From Heterostelium multicystogenum (taxonomy: Eukaryota; Evosea; Eumycetozoa; Acytosteliales; Acytosteliaceae): a DNA stretch of 64,000 nucleotides. Position 1 is the stretch's first letter; each line of letters begins with the position of its first letter. The notes beneath the pieces are model-generated. The model had not been told where the DNA came from. It saw nothing but the letters and a program-made list of their open reading frames with translations, and made no database searches. The position numbers were made by a program, and so were the translations under genes. The stretch lies in contig RCNN01000172.1 of the NCBI GenBank assembly GCA_003667245.1, forward strand, positions 1 to 64,000. Direction: 5' to 3'. Of this stretch, positions 46,506-58,682 are shown one piece after another.

Positions 46506-47826
46506 TTATGATGGTTCTTTTAATTTGGTATAAGAATCGTAAAGTTTGTTTAGAAATTGGATAACTGAAGGTAGGTAAGGATTTAAATGGATTAATGGTC
46601 CAGGCAAGAAAGAAGAAACAAATCCTTCCATCGCACATTGGGAATGTAAATAATTGATGGCATTGTGAACCTTTCCACCCGACTCATGACAGCGAACAAT
46701 GAATCTCGATTGATAACTATCAATTGCTTCTTTGATAGTTTCGTTTTTGTTGGTAGTTAACTCATTTGCCAATTCAAGGCAATCAATCATTACCAACTGG
46801 AAAAAATAATGTCAATGAATTAGTTTAAATGGAATGTAATGGTATAAAAAAAACCTACATTTAATGAATCACCTGAAAACGGTGGCATAACTTGGGAACA
46901 GTCGCCAACTAGAGTTATTCTTGAATCTACGTTCCAATCCATATTGAATCGAGCTGTTTCACTTAGATTTTTTATCGTTAAAGGAGCTTTGGTAGCATGG
47001 TAAATGAGATCAATAAACGCTGAATTCCTCCTTCGAATTCTTTCAAAAGATATTTTCTGACCAACATAGGATTGTTTCTGTTGAGATTGTTGAGTTTTTG
47101 CGAAACTTTCTTCTTGTTTAGATGAGAAGTATACTATTAAATTTCCATTTTCCTTTTGCTCCATCGAAATGAATTTGCCATCTCCAACTCCATACATATT
47201 TCCACCATTTACCCACGAACAGATTTTCTGGGCACCACCTCTTTAGGATTTTCGATTTCTGACTGTATCATCAATATTCCATAGTATACTCCACTCAATT
47301 TAGTTACAAATGGCCTTAGAATAGAATCTATGCTATCTGTTTCCAACAATATATCTAGAGTTTCTTGTTTGCCATTTTCGAATTTCAAATTAACTTTGTA
47401 GTTAAAGTTATCAATTTCTATCGAGGTCACTTTTATGATTCCAATAAACGGTGTTTGGCTTTAGAGAATTTAAATAGAGGTCTCTGAAGTCTGATCTTTC
47501 AATCTTTGGTTTACCTCTGAGACATTTAATATCGGGTTTCATATAGTGGATCTCTCCATTTTTGTCGACAATAGTTTGAGAACCACCATTCTGCTTTAGT
47601 TTTTTGAGGAATTGATGATAGAGACCAAGATGCCTTGATGACAACATGTCCTGAAAAATTAATATCAAAGCATCCACCTTGAGGCTTAGAGTCAATATCC
47701 TCTGGCTCATAGAGTCTGACATCAGCACCTCTGAGTTGTAATAATCTAGTAAAGGACAATTCCAGCAGGACTGCCACCAACAATTCCAATCTTTTTATCT
47801 TTTATCAAATGATTGCTTCTAGACAT
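46506..47826 (-). CDS. FAD-dependent monooxygenase, TetX-like (copy 2, degenerate?)
   Basis: Paralogue of the gene at 44814-46093, same strand, 412 bp apart. Start MSRSNHLIKDKKIGIVGGSP. The middle Gly of GxGxxG is Ser here, and GDGAN of the GD motif is GDSLN. Matching blocks include GGCFDINFSGHVVIK, RSDFRDLYLNSLKPN, FVTKLSGVYYGILMIQSE and LVGDCSQVMPPFSGDSLNV. A 56-nt intron at about 46802-46857 (GTTTTT ... TTCCAG) splits SLNV from MIDCLELANELTT and is absent in copy 1. Frame breaks lie near 47755, 47650, 47450, 47205 and 47080. It may be a decaying duplicate or just carry the assembly errors seen elsewhere. Confidence 0.75.
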
Positions 47827-50125
47827 TGAATTGAATGGACCTCCAAAATTAAATTGTATAAATAAATGTTTTTTCAAAATACAATATAATAATATAATAG
47901 ATAAAAAAGGAAATTGCCTTTTTTGAAATTATAATTTTTATATAATGAAAATTTAATTTTAAAAGGAGTGGAAGGATATTTTTATAAAACAACAGTACTG
48001 TTGTTGCTGCTCCAGCTGTTTAAGAATAATAATAAAGTTATACTTTAATTTGACACAAGAGATAATTAATTAAACTAAAACTCAACTTTGTCAATTATTA
48101 TATTAAGAAATTGAAGTGTAATTTGTCTTGAATCAATCCTATTCAAAACCCTCCTCCTATTTAAATCTCCTCCCGATGATTATTGATTTTACATTTTGTG
48201 GAGCTGGCTAGCTGGATTAAATTATTATCAGATTTATTTTATGAGCATGGAGTGCATTGTGTTTGAATTGTCTTTTTACCAAATGTTAATGTTACATCTG
48301 ATAAAAAAAATCTACTTATGTGAAATGATGTATTATTTTCTTTTGTAAAGTTTGAAAGAAAATTAACAACATGTATTGTTATAAATTTACTGCTGAAGAT
48401 AGTTTTTCTCTTCTTATTTCCATGCGCTTGTCTATCAATGCTTCAACTATAGTTGAAGAGCGTGCAATATTACGCTGATACTACATCTTCTACTGGAGCT
48501 GCTGTGTGGTATCGTACTACTACTACTCCAGTAGATGCAAACAATAACAGCATTGGTATATAAAATCTGCCCACTCCATATAAAATGATCTACTTTTTGG
48601 GGTAGATTTTCATTACAATCCAATGCAATCCACTGTAGTAATTCGTTTTGATTAATCCAATTTATTTGATTGTTATGTGGTTTACATGTTTGACAAAACT
48701 GATTAATTTGATTTGATTTTCCAACATCAGACAACAGTAAAATCATCACCCCCTCCTTCTCATTTACCCCCAAACACCTGACACAACCAACACGATCCAC
48801 CCCCATACAACCATTAACTTACATTTTTTTAAATTCTATACATAGTAGGAAGATGGATGTACTTGGCAATAACTTAACCTATAATCAACCAAACACACAG
48901 TAATAACATTGTTATAAGCAAAGGTGCTTTTATTAATGTTGTCGTGCTTTCCTTATACAGATGTTTCTAAAGTACTAAATCATCATTCCACTTTTAGATG
49001 TTGGAATGCTGCTCGATTTTTTCATCACCTCTGGTGCCATCACACAACCGATGATCGTTATAGATGGAAAATTCAATTTTATATATCACATTCAGACCAA
49101 CTCTAAGATGTGTTCTAAATTCAAGACAAATACATGAATCATTTGTAAATGATCGGTTCACCCTTTAAAAGTCATTGATACATTCCCTATTTCTGTTTAC
49201 TTTACTCTAAATACAGATTCACGTTGCTATGCTAAGATTAAATTTTATCATCATCATTATCATCTTATCATTATCATCATCACTATTGTTATTGTTGGAT
49301 GAGGGTGTTATCTATTAGACTAGATAAGTTGTTAAATATAGAAACATTAGTTATTTATCTACTACTGGAATAAATTTATAAAACACAGGTTATTCCCAAC
49401 AATTTTATAAGTAACCTATATCTACTACCACTACAACAACTTTTGTACAGATCATCATGATCAACAACAACAATGTTTGCGTGTATTATGATGATTATTT
49501 ACATATTTAATTGAAAATACTAAATATTAATTAATATCTTGAACAATATTCAAAGTGGTATTCCACTTCAAAACATCACTCATTGTCTATCATCACCAGA
49601 TCCGATTAAGAATAGCAACTTAGATAAATCCAAAATTAAAACAAACGATAAATAACAGTATTAGCAATAAAACCGTGGTTAGTGATGTATATCCAAATTA
49701 GAATAGATTTATGTTATTACTAGTATTTTTACCATTTTAATGAAATCATCAGACATATATATTCCAATCAACTTCAAAATTCAATTTAAAACTAATGAAC
49801 ATATGTTGAGTTTAACTTTAACAATAACATCTCAGCACTATCATTACTATTTTTGGGAAGCATAATCTTTCCAAACCTATTTCTATTTCAAATATTCTTG
49901 AAATAATGAATACTAACAAAATTTTATCATTGTGGATAACAATGGATTAAGTTTAATTAGTTATAGATATGCAAATCCAATAGGTTTAACATAACTAATT
50001 TATTAACTATATTTGTTATTATGATGCTATTTACTAAAATGTTTTTTTTCCTAGTGAATTATATTTTATCAAAACTGATGATAGGGCGGTATAGTAGGGA
50101 AAATTTATTACTAATATTATTAATT
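47827..50125. other. Long intergenic region
   Basis: 2.3 kb of AT-rich DNA. Frames at 48806-48447 (minus) and 48924-49106 (plus) have no family signal or splice context and are not called. Several CATCATTATC-type repeats lie near 49240-49290. Confidence 0.5.
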
Positions 50126-51545
50126 TTAATATTGCTGTCTATTTACATATGCGGATGATGGCTTTGATGAGGTTGGGATTGGCGGAGCCGATGACGCTAT
50201 TGGTCTTGGCGGGATGATTGGCGTTGATCTTACACCGGATTTGTTCAGTGGAAGATTATTATTGGATGGTGGTGGAGATGATGAAAACGATGGCCTTGTT
50301 GTTGGAATGCTTGGTGTTTGTGGCGCGAAATTTTCTCTTTAATGTATTAGATTTATATGTGATGGGTTGTGCTGGTTGGTCTTCATCGTCTTGGCCAGTA
50401 TTTAGATTGCTGGTAAAGCTGCGTCTGCCTCGAATGCGTTGGTTTCTCCATCACGTGACAAATAGAGCTCGGTAAACTCCAATTTTCAAAGCGTGTTCTA
50501 AGTCCTTTTGGTATTTTATATAACTAAAATCAGATACTGAAGATCTAAATCGAATTGCTAGACCCGATTCTTCGAATTTAGCTCTATCTTTTCCTTTAGC
50601 TGTTGGATGGTACAGCTGCCTGTAATTTGAATTAATCTGCGATCGTGATAGAAACACTTAATGGTAATCTTTTGGCTCTTGAACAGCCATTGATATTGGA
50701 CGTGATGGCAAACGTTTGGTAATTGATGGTACAGGGGGTGGTGGAGGAGGTGATGTTGAATATGTTGGCAGGGATGGGGCGGATGATGATAATGATGGTT
50801 TTGATGGTGCAGGCAATGGCTTTGCTCTGGGTGGTGATGGTGCAGCTGAAGAGGTGGAAGCAGTGGATGATAATTCACGTGAAAGTAGTGGTGATGGTGA
50901 AGATGGTGCGGAAGTGGACATTTGTGAACTTGATGGTGAAGAAGAATAAATGGAAGTTGAAAGTTGTTCTGTTTTTGGTTTTGGTGGACCTTGGTCTGAT
51001 ACTTTTGGCGGACGGAACAATTGATCGAGGGGTGCTGTTCTAATTTTGACAGACTGACCTTCCATCAGCCTCTTTAACTGTTCTTTAAATGCTGGATCTG
51101 CTGGTAGTGTCGAGCACTGCTGCGCTAGAGCAGCAACTGATCCACCCGCTGTTCCAAGAGACAATGATTTATTGAAAGAATTTCGGCCAACAGCAATCTA
51201 AAGTTGAGACCCAGCTGTGTATAATCTATATATTCGTGACCACGTAATTTTTGCAATTGCTTCGTCGTAATCCACAATCGAGTGATTACGGTCATCAACA
51301 CTGCTGGTAGCAAACTCCTCTCATAAAATAGGAAATTGCCATAAATTTATCTAACTCTGTTGATTTCGTAAAGTAATCGATAGCTTCTCTGTAGTTTCCC
51401 ATCTTGCAATAGATGATACCAATATTATATTGAATTTTAGAGGTTGGATCCACTGATTTCAAAAGCATTCAACGCAGTATTGCAATCTCCATTCTTTAAA
51501 ACTATCTGAAGCTTGACTCCACTTATTAATTGTTTGTTTCAACAT
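50126..51545 (-). CDS. ncfA: p67phox (NADPH oxidase activator)
   Basis: Cytosolic activator of NOX-type NADPH oxidase, recruited by Rac through its TPRs. The start at 51545 gives MLKQTINKWSQASDSFKNGD after dropping one base at 51495-51497. TPRs follow: PTSKIQYNIGIIYCKMGNYR, AIDYFTKSTELDKFMAISYF and LRGHEYIDYTQLGLNFRLLL, each in its own frame. Next come an activation-domain-like segment and a Ser/Pro-rich linker with PPPPPPVP. A PB1 domain follows (KCFYHDRRLIQITG, LAIRFRSSVSDF, YQKDLEHALKIG). The tail is Pro-rich (STPIIPPRPIASSAPPIP) and stops at 50126. I see no SH3 domain. Identification rests on TPR plus PB1 layout. About 470 residues. Confidence 0.82.
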
Positions 51546-54058
51546 GTTTTGTGTTTTTTAATGAACCAAATTAAAAATTACTATGAATTTAAATCTCGAT
51601 CTGATCTCAGATCGATCTATAACATATAAGATATATAATTTAATAATTATTTAAAAAAAATAGAAATATATAATATATTTAATGAAAATGACAATCAATC
51701 ACCTGGATAAATCTAAATTCATTATAAATAAGATTAAATAATGTTAATATAAGCTATTAAATAATAATAAAAGTAATGATATTAATAATACAATTTTATT
51801 ATAATTACTACAAGAAAGTAAATAAGTAATGATGATGGTGAGTGACGATATAAATATTTTAAATCATTTAGAATATGATTATGAAATTAGAAAAAAGAGC
51901 CAAATAAATATAAACCCGGAGATTAAAGTAAAGTAAGTGGATTAACAAACTATTGAAATACTATTAATAATTATTATATTTAACGACAACAATCCAAACC
52001 AAACGAAATAAATAACACTCAAATTGCTATTCCACTTTATTTTGCTTGCTTCATGAGAATGAAATATGAAGTGAAGTTGGAATGTTTTTGATAGGAGGTT
52101 AGATGTAGAAAAGTGGAAGTTGGTGTGTTGTGTGAGTGAATGCGGAAATAAAAATTAAACAAAATCACATGTGTTGTTTATGAGTCAATGCCATAGTGTT
52201 TGAGTGTTTGGTTACTCAAAGATGTGGGAAGAGAGAAAAATAAAAACAACCGTGTCAAATTACATACTACCAAAAGTGTAGGTGAAATATTTAAAACTAT
52301 TCGCATTCAATTGGTGTTGTGCTATATTTAGCTGGGTTGAGGCGAATCGACAAAAGCTATACTGAAGACACTTGCTATTGATCTATTTTCGAATAAAATG
52401 ATTATTGTACCTATCTATATAAATATGAATATACAATAGAAATATTAAATATATACTTCTATCTATTTCCAACAAAACTTGACTTTCTTTATAAAGATTA
52501 TAATAAAGATAGTCCAACACTATTCTTGGTTTGATATTAAACATCAACAGGTTTTGTTATTTGAAGTTATTAGCACGAATAAAATCAAATAAAATTTTTT
52601 GGTTATAAATATGACAACTTTTTGGATATTAAAGCGCACAGTGTTTATGCAAAAATAAAGTGGTTATTGTTGCAATTTTGAGTTGAGGAACTACCTGGGG
52701 GGATAGGGGTAATTGATAGATTTTTTATGCTTTTGAGTTTGATCGTAAAAAATCAGAATCTCATCTTTTGAAAGCCCCTTCCCCCACTGTCCAGTTTTTA
52801 GAAGATGCAACCCAAATGTTGGTTTTTATAAATAATTTGGTATGGTTGTTGCTTAATGTGTGTGTGAGAATTACTGTTATATTATAAAATTGTGGGTTCT
52901 AGATTTATAACATAGCCTTGATTGCTTCCTAAAATTAAACATAAGTCAAGATTCAAATAAAAATTTGGAGTGAGAGTTGATTCTAGTATTAATAAAATAA
53001 CAAGCACATCTTCTACAATATTCAAATAAACAATCGCGTTTGGATATTTTGATCGATTGACGGATAGGATCGCGAGTTTGAAAAGTGAAAAGGAAACGGG
53101 ATGGTTGGAGAGAATATAGAGTGATTGATCTATTTTCTACTAAGTTAAGATGGTTACCTACGTTTAGTATTAATATAAAAATTTAATATCAAGTTTGTTT
53201 CTGGATTATTATTAAAAACTTGAAAATCTAATTTAACTGTGAGAAATAATAAAATTATACAAATATAATATAAAGTAAAGAAAGAAATAAGAAATATTGT
53301 TATTTAACTAACTTGGTTCCAAACATTTAATGAGAATAAAGCATATGCTTATGATAGGTGCAACTTTATGTTTTTCGAATAAAAGACATCTCCTGAGGTT
53401 GAGGGGAATTAGATGATTGTTTGCAGTGTTTCAGATTTATTCTTTTTTTTTTGAATTTTTTTTAATTTCGCAAAAAAATACAAAAATTAGGTTAGTTTGT
53501 GAAAAATCTAAAAAACAAAAAAACACATATAAAAGACCCATCAGATTGTGTGACGACAACAACACTAGAATAGATATTACTTCACTATTGGGGGTACTCC
53601 AAATCATGCCAAAAGAGTTCAAAGTGTTTCATACATACTAGAAGGAGGGAATTTTTGGCAATAAAAAAACTAACAAAACTCGAGAAAGAATGATATTTAA
53701 GAGTGAAATGTGGTGTTAAAAATTAATTTTGATTAAAATAGTGAAGATCTCAATACCGCTGAATTGCAATCCACGATGAATCCTTTGAAATGCAAAGCTG
53801 TGGCTTGACTCTAAATGGGTCGCTAAATTTAAAACAATGTGAGGTGCCAAATTTATCACCTCCAGCCACATTTTCACCCGAGAAATGGGATGAGATCCAA
53901 TTTTAATGATTATTATATTGTCATATTATAATAAAACTCTATGATAATTATGAGTCATATCATTACATATGCATTGTCGTTTCAATTCAAGTTACAAAAG
54001 CTCAAATTATTTCCAAAAGCTATTGGTAGGTGATTTTGTTAAATAATAAAAGTTACTT
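51546..54058. other. Long intergenic region
   Basis: 2.5 kb AT-rich, upstream of p67phox and downstream of the MFS gene. A 74-codon frame at 53417-53641 is A/T-run driven. The G-rich stretch CTACCTGGGGGGATAGGGG near 52690 stands out by composition. No gene is supported. Confidence 0.5.
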
Positions 54059-55647
54059 TTATAACCTTGTTTGGTTATTTTGTATCAATGGATCTTGATC
54101 GCTGTTAGAGTTGTTGACGATATTGGATTGCTCCTCAAGCAATATTGATTGATTCTTTTTCTTTCGGTATTCAATGATGAATACAATGATTCCCCAGAGT
54201 GAGACGACACACGAGAAAACAACCAAATAAAAAGAATGGGAATCCATTCCACTGGTCAAAGTAGATACCACCAATCTTTGACGCAATTAAAATTCCAATT
54301 GCTCCACAGAATGAAAAGAAACCTCCGACGCTACCACGACACTCTTTTGGTGACTCTTGTGCTACGAGGGCGGTCGACGACACGACCATACCAGTCTCTG
54401 CGCATCCAATGATGCATGTACTGACAATGAATGTTATTGAAAGGGGATCATTACTGAAGGCAATGAGGAAATAACCTAGAACATCCAAGTGTGGCAATAG
54501 TTACGGTTGCCAATAAACGGTTCATTTTATCACAAAGTAATCCAGCTAATGGTGCAAAAAATAGTCCAAATGTCTGTGCAATTCCTGTTATAGTTCCACT
54601 CTTAGAGAGAGCATCTGTTTTGTTTCCACCATTGTGCGCCAGTGCGTATTGATAGATCCAAAGCGAGAGGAATGTCGTGGCCAACGCAGAGTCACCTCTG
54701 GCCAAAAATCCAGATAGATATGAAAGAGACAGAACAGGATTCTTTCCTGCGATTAATCCTTCTTTGGCTATTTTCAACACACTCGTGTGTTCCTGGTGAA
54801 TTTTGCATTCATCTTTGCGCTGCAGTGACAGCCAAAGGTAGATTGCTCCGGCCAAGGCAAGTCCTGCTGTCAAGCAGTAGGTAAGCTGGGCGGACATTGT
54901 AATACCAACGCTTGAGTGTTGGTCTATCAGATTTGGAATCTTCAAAAAGCACCAGAGAGCCGAGCACAGCACCACCACCGGCACAAAGACCCAGAAGTCC
55001 ACTTGCCTTTCCACGATCTTCAAATAAAACATAGTCAGCCAACACCGCGCTCAGCATCGATGATGCAGCGGCAGCACCGACCGCGAAAATTGCACGGAAT
55101 ATCATCAGCACATAGATATGATTGGCAAAAGGGTAGGCACCCATTCCCAAAGACATGATAATCATGGACAATACATATACAATTCTTCTTCCTATTTTAT
55201 CACTGAGCAATCCCCAGAAATGCGAAGTGCACAGTACTACTATTTCATTATAAAAAGTTAAATCTCCACTGACGTTTCCTGTTCAGAGAGTGATCTTAAT
55301 TAGTTAGTGGTCGGCTATCTAGTGAAATCTCTATTAAATAGATATTATTAGTAGTTACCTTGTTTATCGTCCGGTATATTTAGAGAGTTGGTTAGGATTA
55401 TCGGTTGTGCTACATTGATGAAAACAAAGAAACATATACTGAGAAAAGAAGCAACATAGCTTCCAACTATATTCTTGTAGGAAACACCCTTATTCAATCG
55501 GTGTAGTTTTAAAAATGATTTATATTGCGGTAAACTATTCAAAGGTTCATCAATCGATTGTTCTAAATTATTATTTTCATGACTAATATTAATATTATTA
55601 CTTATACTACTACTACTATCGTCTATATCTAAATCATTGTTATCCAT
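54059..55647 (-). CDS. Major facilitator superfamily transporter
   Basis: A proton- or ion-coupled or uniport carrier with about 12 TM helices. From ATG 55647 the N-terminus is acidic and Asn/Ser-rich (MDNNDLDIDDSSSSISNN), then TM1 (IVGSYVASFLSICFFVFIN). An intron near 55270-55350 joins DDKQG to NVSGDLTFYNEIVVL. MFS motif A is GLLSDKIGRRIV, followed by FRAIFAVGAAAASSMLSAVL. The second half includes AGLLCDKMNRLLATV (the repeat of motif A) and VSSTALVAQESPKECRGS. Frame breaks fall near 54950, 54480 and 54240. The tail is acidic with Asn/Ser. Drug/H+ or spinster-like types are possible. The substrate is unknown. Confidence 0.85.
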
Positions 55648-56218
55648 TCTAGTTTAGTGATTCTAGGTAGTGATCAAACTAGTTCACATCAATGGTAGTG
55701 AAGTAAGTAAATGTTGTAGGTATTGCGTTTTGAATGTTGCGATTTGATTGTTGATTAAATTATGCTTTTGACTAAACTGATATCCATCAAATGATTATGT
55801 ATATTGACAGATTTGATTGAACTTTATATTGATGTTGCCAATGAATGAATGGTTGACAATGAGTGACAAACAGATTGATTAATTAATTTGCAATACTATT
55901 TTTGTTTTAATAATAAAACATGCAAGTTAAGTCGTCTAAAATAAAGTGGTAAATTAATGGTAATAAGTAGGGCTATCACTGTAGTGTTACTAATTGCTAA
56001 TTACACATCTAAATGAGGTGTGTAAATCAGCAAACACACATTTTTAATAATTCGACATTCATGTTGTCGGCGAATAGTTGCACAATTTTCACCAGACACA
56101 ATTTGCTGGGCTTTAAAGATAAAAAATAAACAACCAAAAAACTTTTTTTTGATGTCATTCCAGTTCCTGAATGGCTAGATGTACCTTCTAGTTTATATTT
56201 TCGATTGTTTATTGTTTA
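55648..56218. other. Intergenic region
   Basis: AT-rich gap between the start of the MFS gene and the end of the SmgGDS gene. A short hairpin-prone CTAAATGAGGTGTGTAAAT stretch near 56010 is the only thing noted. Confidence 0.4.
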
Positions 56219-58682
56219 TTAAATGGTCAACAATGATAGTATCTTTTGAATATTGGATTTGGTTGTTGCTTGGATTTGAGGTAGTTTTGCAATTTCTTTT
56301 AATGTTGAAACAGCACCTAATGATTTCAATTGAGTACATTTATCATCTGTTTAAAATAAGAGCTTATTGTTAGCTACAATAGTGAGAAACAAATATGAGT
56401 TGCACACTTACCATTTCTAACAAGTTCCATTAATAATTCATAAACATGTAATTGTATATCTTGATTGAATTGCTTTTCTGCTGGTGTCTCAGGTGCGATA
56501 ATGCTTGCTTTTAATACTTCGGAAATGTTGGTCCACCAGTTTGGATTTTTAGTGAGAGCATCTATGTTGATCTTGACTAGTTGCAACAATGCTTTGACTC
56601 CTTCTGCTCTGAGGATTGAAAATGGTGATTCGACAAGTGCGAAGAATGGAAGTGTACACTCATTGGTCAATTGTTGCTTGAGATCCTCTTCTTTCAATAA
56701 GTCTCGCATTGCGAGGAATCTAACGAGTATTCTACTGGATTCATAGACAACTCTTTTATCTTTCTTTTGAGATGCTGCTTTCGCTTTGTCCTCTCTTTCT
56801 TTCTTGGCTTTCTCTTCATCTACTTCGTCTCCTACCTCTTTGATCTTCTCTTCCTCTTCATCATCGTCCAAACCTGCCTTTGTTATTCCATTGGCCAAGT
56901 TGGTCAACGGCATCAGTCCACCCTCCTTGATAAAGTTTACAAAGTTGGTTTCATTGCAAAGGATAAGATGTTTTAGTACATTGATTGCAGTGAATTGGAT
57001 GACTTTGATTTGGTACAACCATATTGGAAATCACACAGTGAATGAGATCGGTTGGTGCAATCTGACCTTTGTATGGACCTTTCATTGATGTTATATTGTG
57101 AAGAGCTGTCATTACAAGATGTTGGATGGGTTGATGGTTGGGGAATGTCTTTAATGTCTTAGTGGCCAAATCTATGATATTCAATGAGAGCAACTTTTGT
57201 GTATTCTCATTAGAGTTTGCGACATTTCCAATGACCATTGCAGCTGATACAATTTTCTCTGCGTCTTCTCCTTTGAGCATTTCAATAAAAATATTTATAT
57301 CTTTGAGGAATCTTGGAATTGATGCATCTGAAATATTGGATTAGTCAGGAGTCTTTTTAAGTGAGTTTAGAGTGGATATGGATAGTTACCTTCAATTGAG
57401 ATATATGCAATAGCTCTTGTTAAATTAGTCTTTGCTTTGGAAAGATCAAGGACTTTGAGTTGAGTCTTTTTGTTGTTTTCAGTGTATACAGGTGGTGGTG
57501 CAGTAATTATCTTCATGAGTCTGTCAACAATATTTGCTTTATCGCTCAAGAAATATGTCTAAGCTTATCCTTGCTTGTTAGCTTTAATATTACACCAGAC
57601 ACAACTGGGGCAATTGAAAGCTCACCATCGGTTGGTAGCTCATCATCTTCATCGATTTCATCAACCATATCTCTCTGATTGTCAGCAGTCTCGATGAAAT
57701 TCAACAATCCATTCAAAATATCACCTTCTTTTATCAACTTTTCCTGAATATCAACTAAAACATTGAATGGTAAGTATGTTGTTGGGTATAAATATGTTGC
57801 TCCTCAGATTACTTACTGTTTTCTTCGAATGATGCAAGAATAGAGGAAAGATCTCTGGCGAAATCATTTTCGATCCAACCATCGTTGGTTACAGTTGATT
57901 GTAGTTTATGGTAGAGTGCAAGTATGTCATTGGATGATAGCTGACTATTACGGATCTCTTCGTTGTCTTCCACTAGTATTCTGAGTGCCTTTGAGGCAAT
58001 GTCAGAATATTCAGAGACATTGCCACCTTCCTGTACTACAATCAACTTTAACAATACAGGGATAACTTCTTTGTTCTCTGAGAATGCTTCTTGCATCGGA
58101 TCATCGTTTGAACACAAGTTGATCATTGAAGTTATAGCAGTCTTCTTGAGATTGGGATATGTATTTTTGTTTGATCCATGCAATGAGTGGATACACCAAG
58201 TTGGCTTTTCCACCATTTGGATGGGCCAAAAGTACTGCTCTATTGCTCTCATGATCGAATGTCAAATTACCAAGTACTCTACAGATCTGTTTCATACATA
58301 GTAATATATGACTTGTCGAGATTGTCATTTAAGACAAGCTGCTTGTTGGTTTCGTTGACAACTGTCGTCGAGTGTTTCATAAAAGTAAACATAATATTAA
58401 GTAGTTTGTCAGACTTTGAAACGATATCTCTATTCTCTGCCTTTCTAAGCCAATCACCAATAGTCTTTGAAGATCAAAGTGGTATCTGCTACATTGTTCG
58501 ACACACCGTTATCATCAACGTTTATCTTTTCAACAATTTTATTTACAATTTCTATAGTACAAACATCATCTATTTACAATCACAAACATAATTTTTCTAA
58601 GTTAATATCATTTACAGTTCATAAAGTGTGTATTCAAATTTATCTTACCAACTAAAGTTAATCCTTTAATATAGTCTTCCAT
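56219..58682 (-). CDS. SmgGDS/RAP1GDS1-like armadillo protein (darlin)
   Basis: Armadillo protein that binds small GTPases; the Dictyostelium form is called darlin. A short first exon from 58682 (MEDYIKGLTLV) is followed by several exons. Armadillo helices: ICRVLGNLTFDHESNRAVLL, TAITSMINLCSNDDPMQEAF, LPVLLKLIV-type repeats, AMVIGNVANSNENTQKLL, LVMTALHNITSMKGPYKGQI and INVLKHLILCNETNFVNFI. An acidic and Lys-rich loop (DDDEEEEKIKEVGDEVDEEK) follows, then KALLQLVKIN. A last exon from about 56358 encodes DDKCTQLKSLGAVSTLKEIA. The NLTFD and NxxN patterns match SmgGDS. Breaks near 58450, 58175, 57570 and 57010. About 700 residues, near the expected size. Confidence 0.82.

Noticed and set aside
48447..48806. 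119-codon minus-strand frame
   Set aside because: Composition looks like translated intergenic DNA with Ser runs from repeats. No family or splice signals.
53417..53641. 74-codon frame with an opposite 61-codon frame
   Set aside because: Both follow A/T runs, and neither has domain signal.
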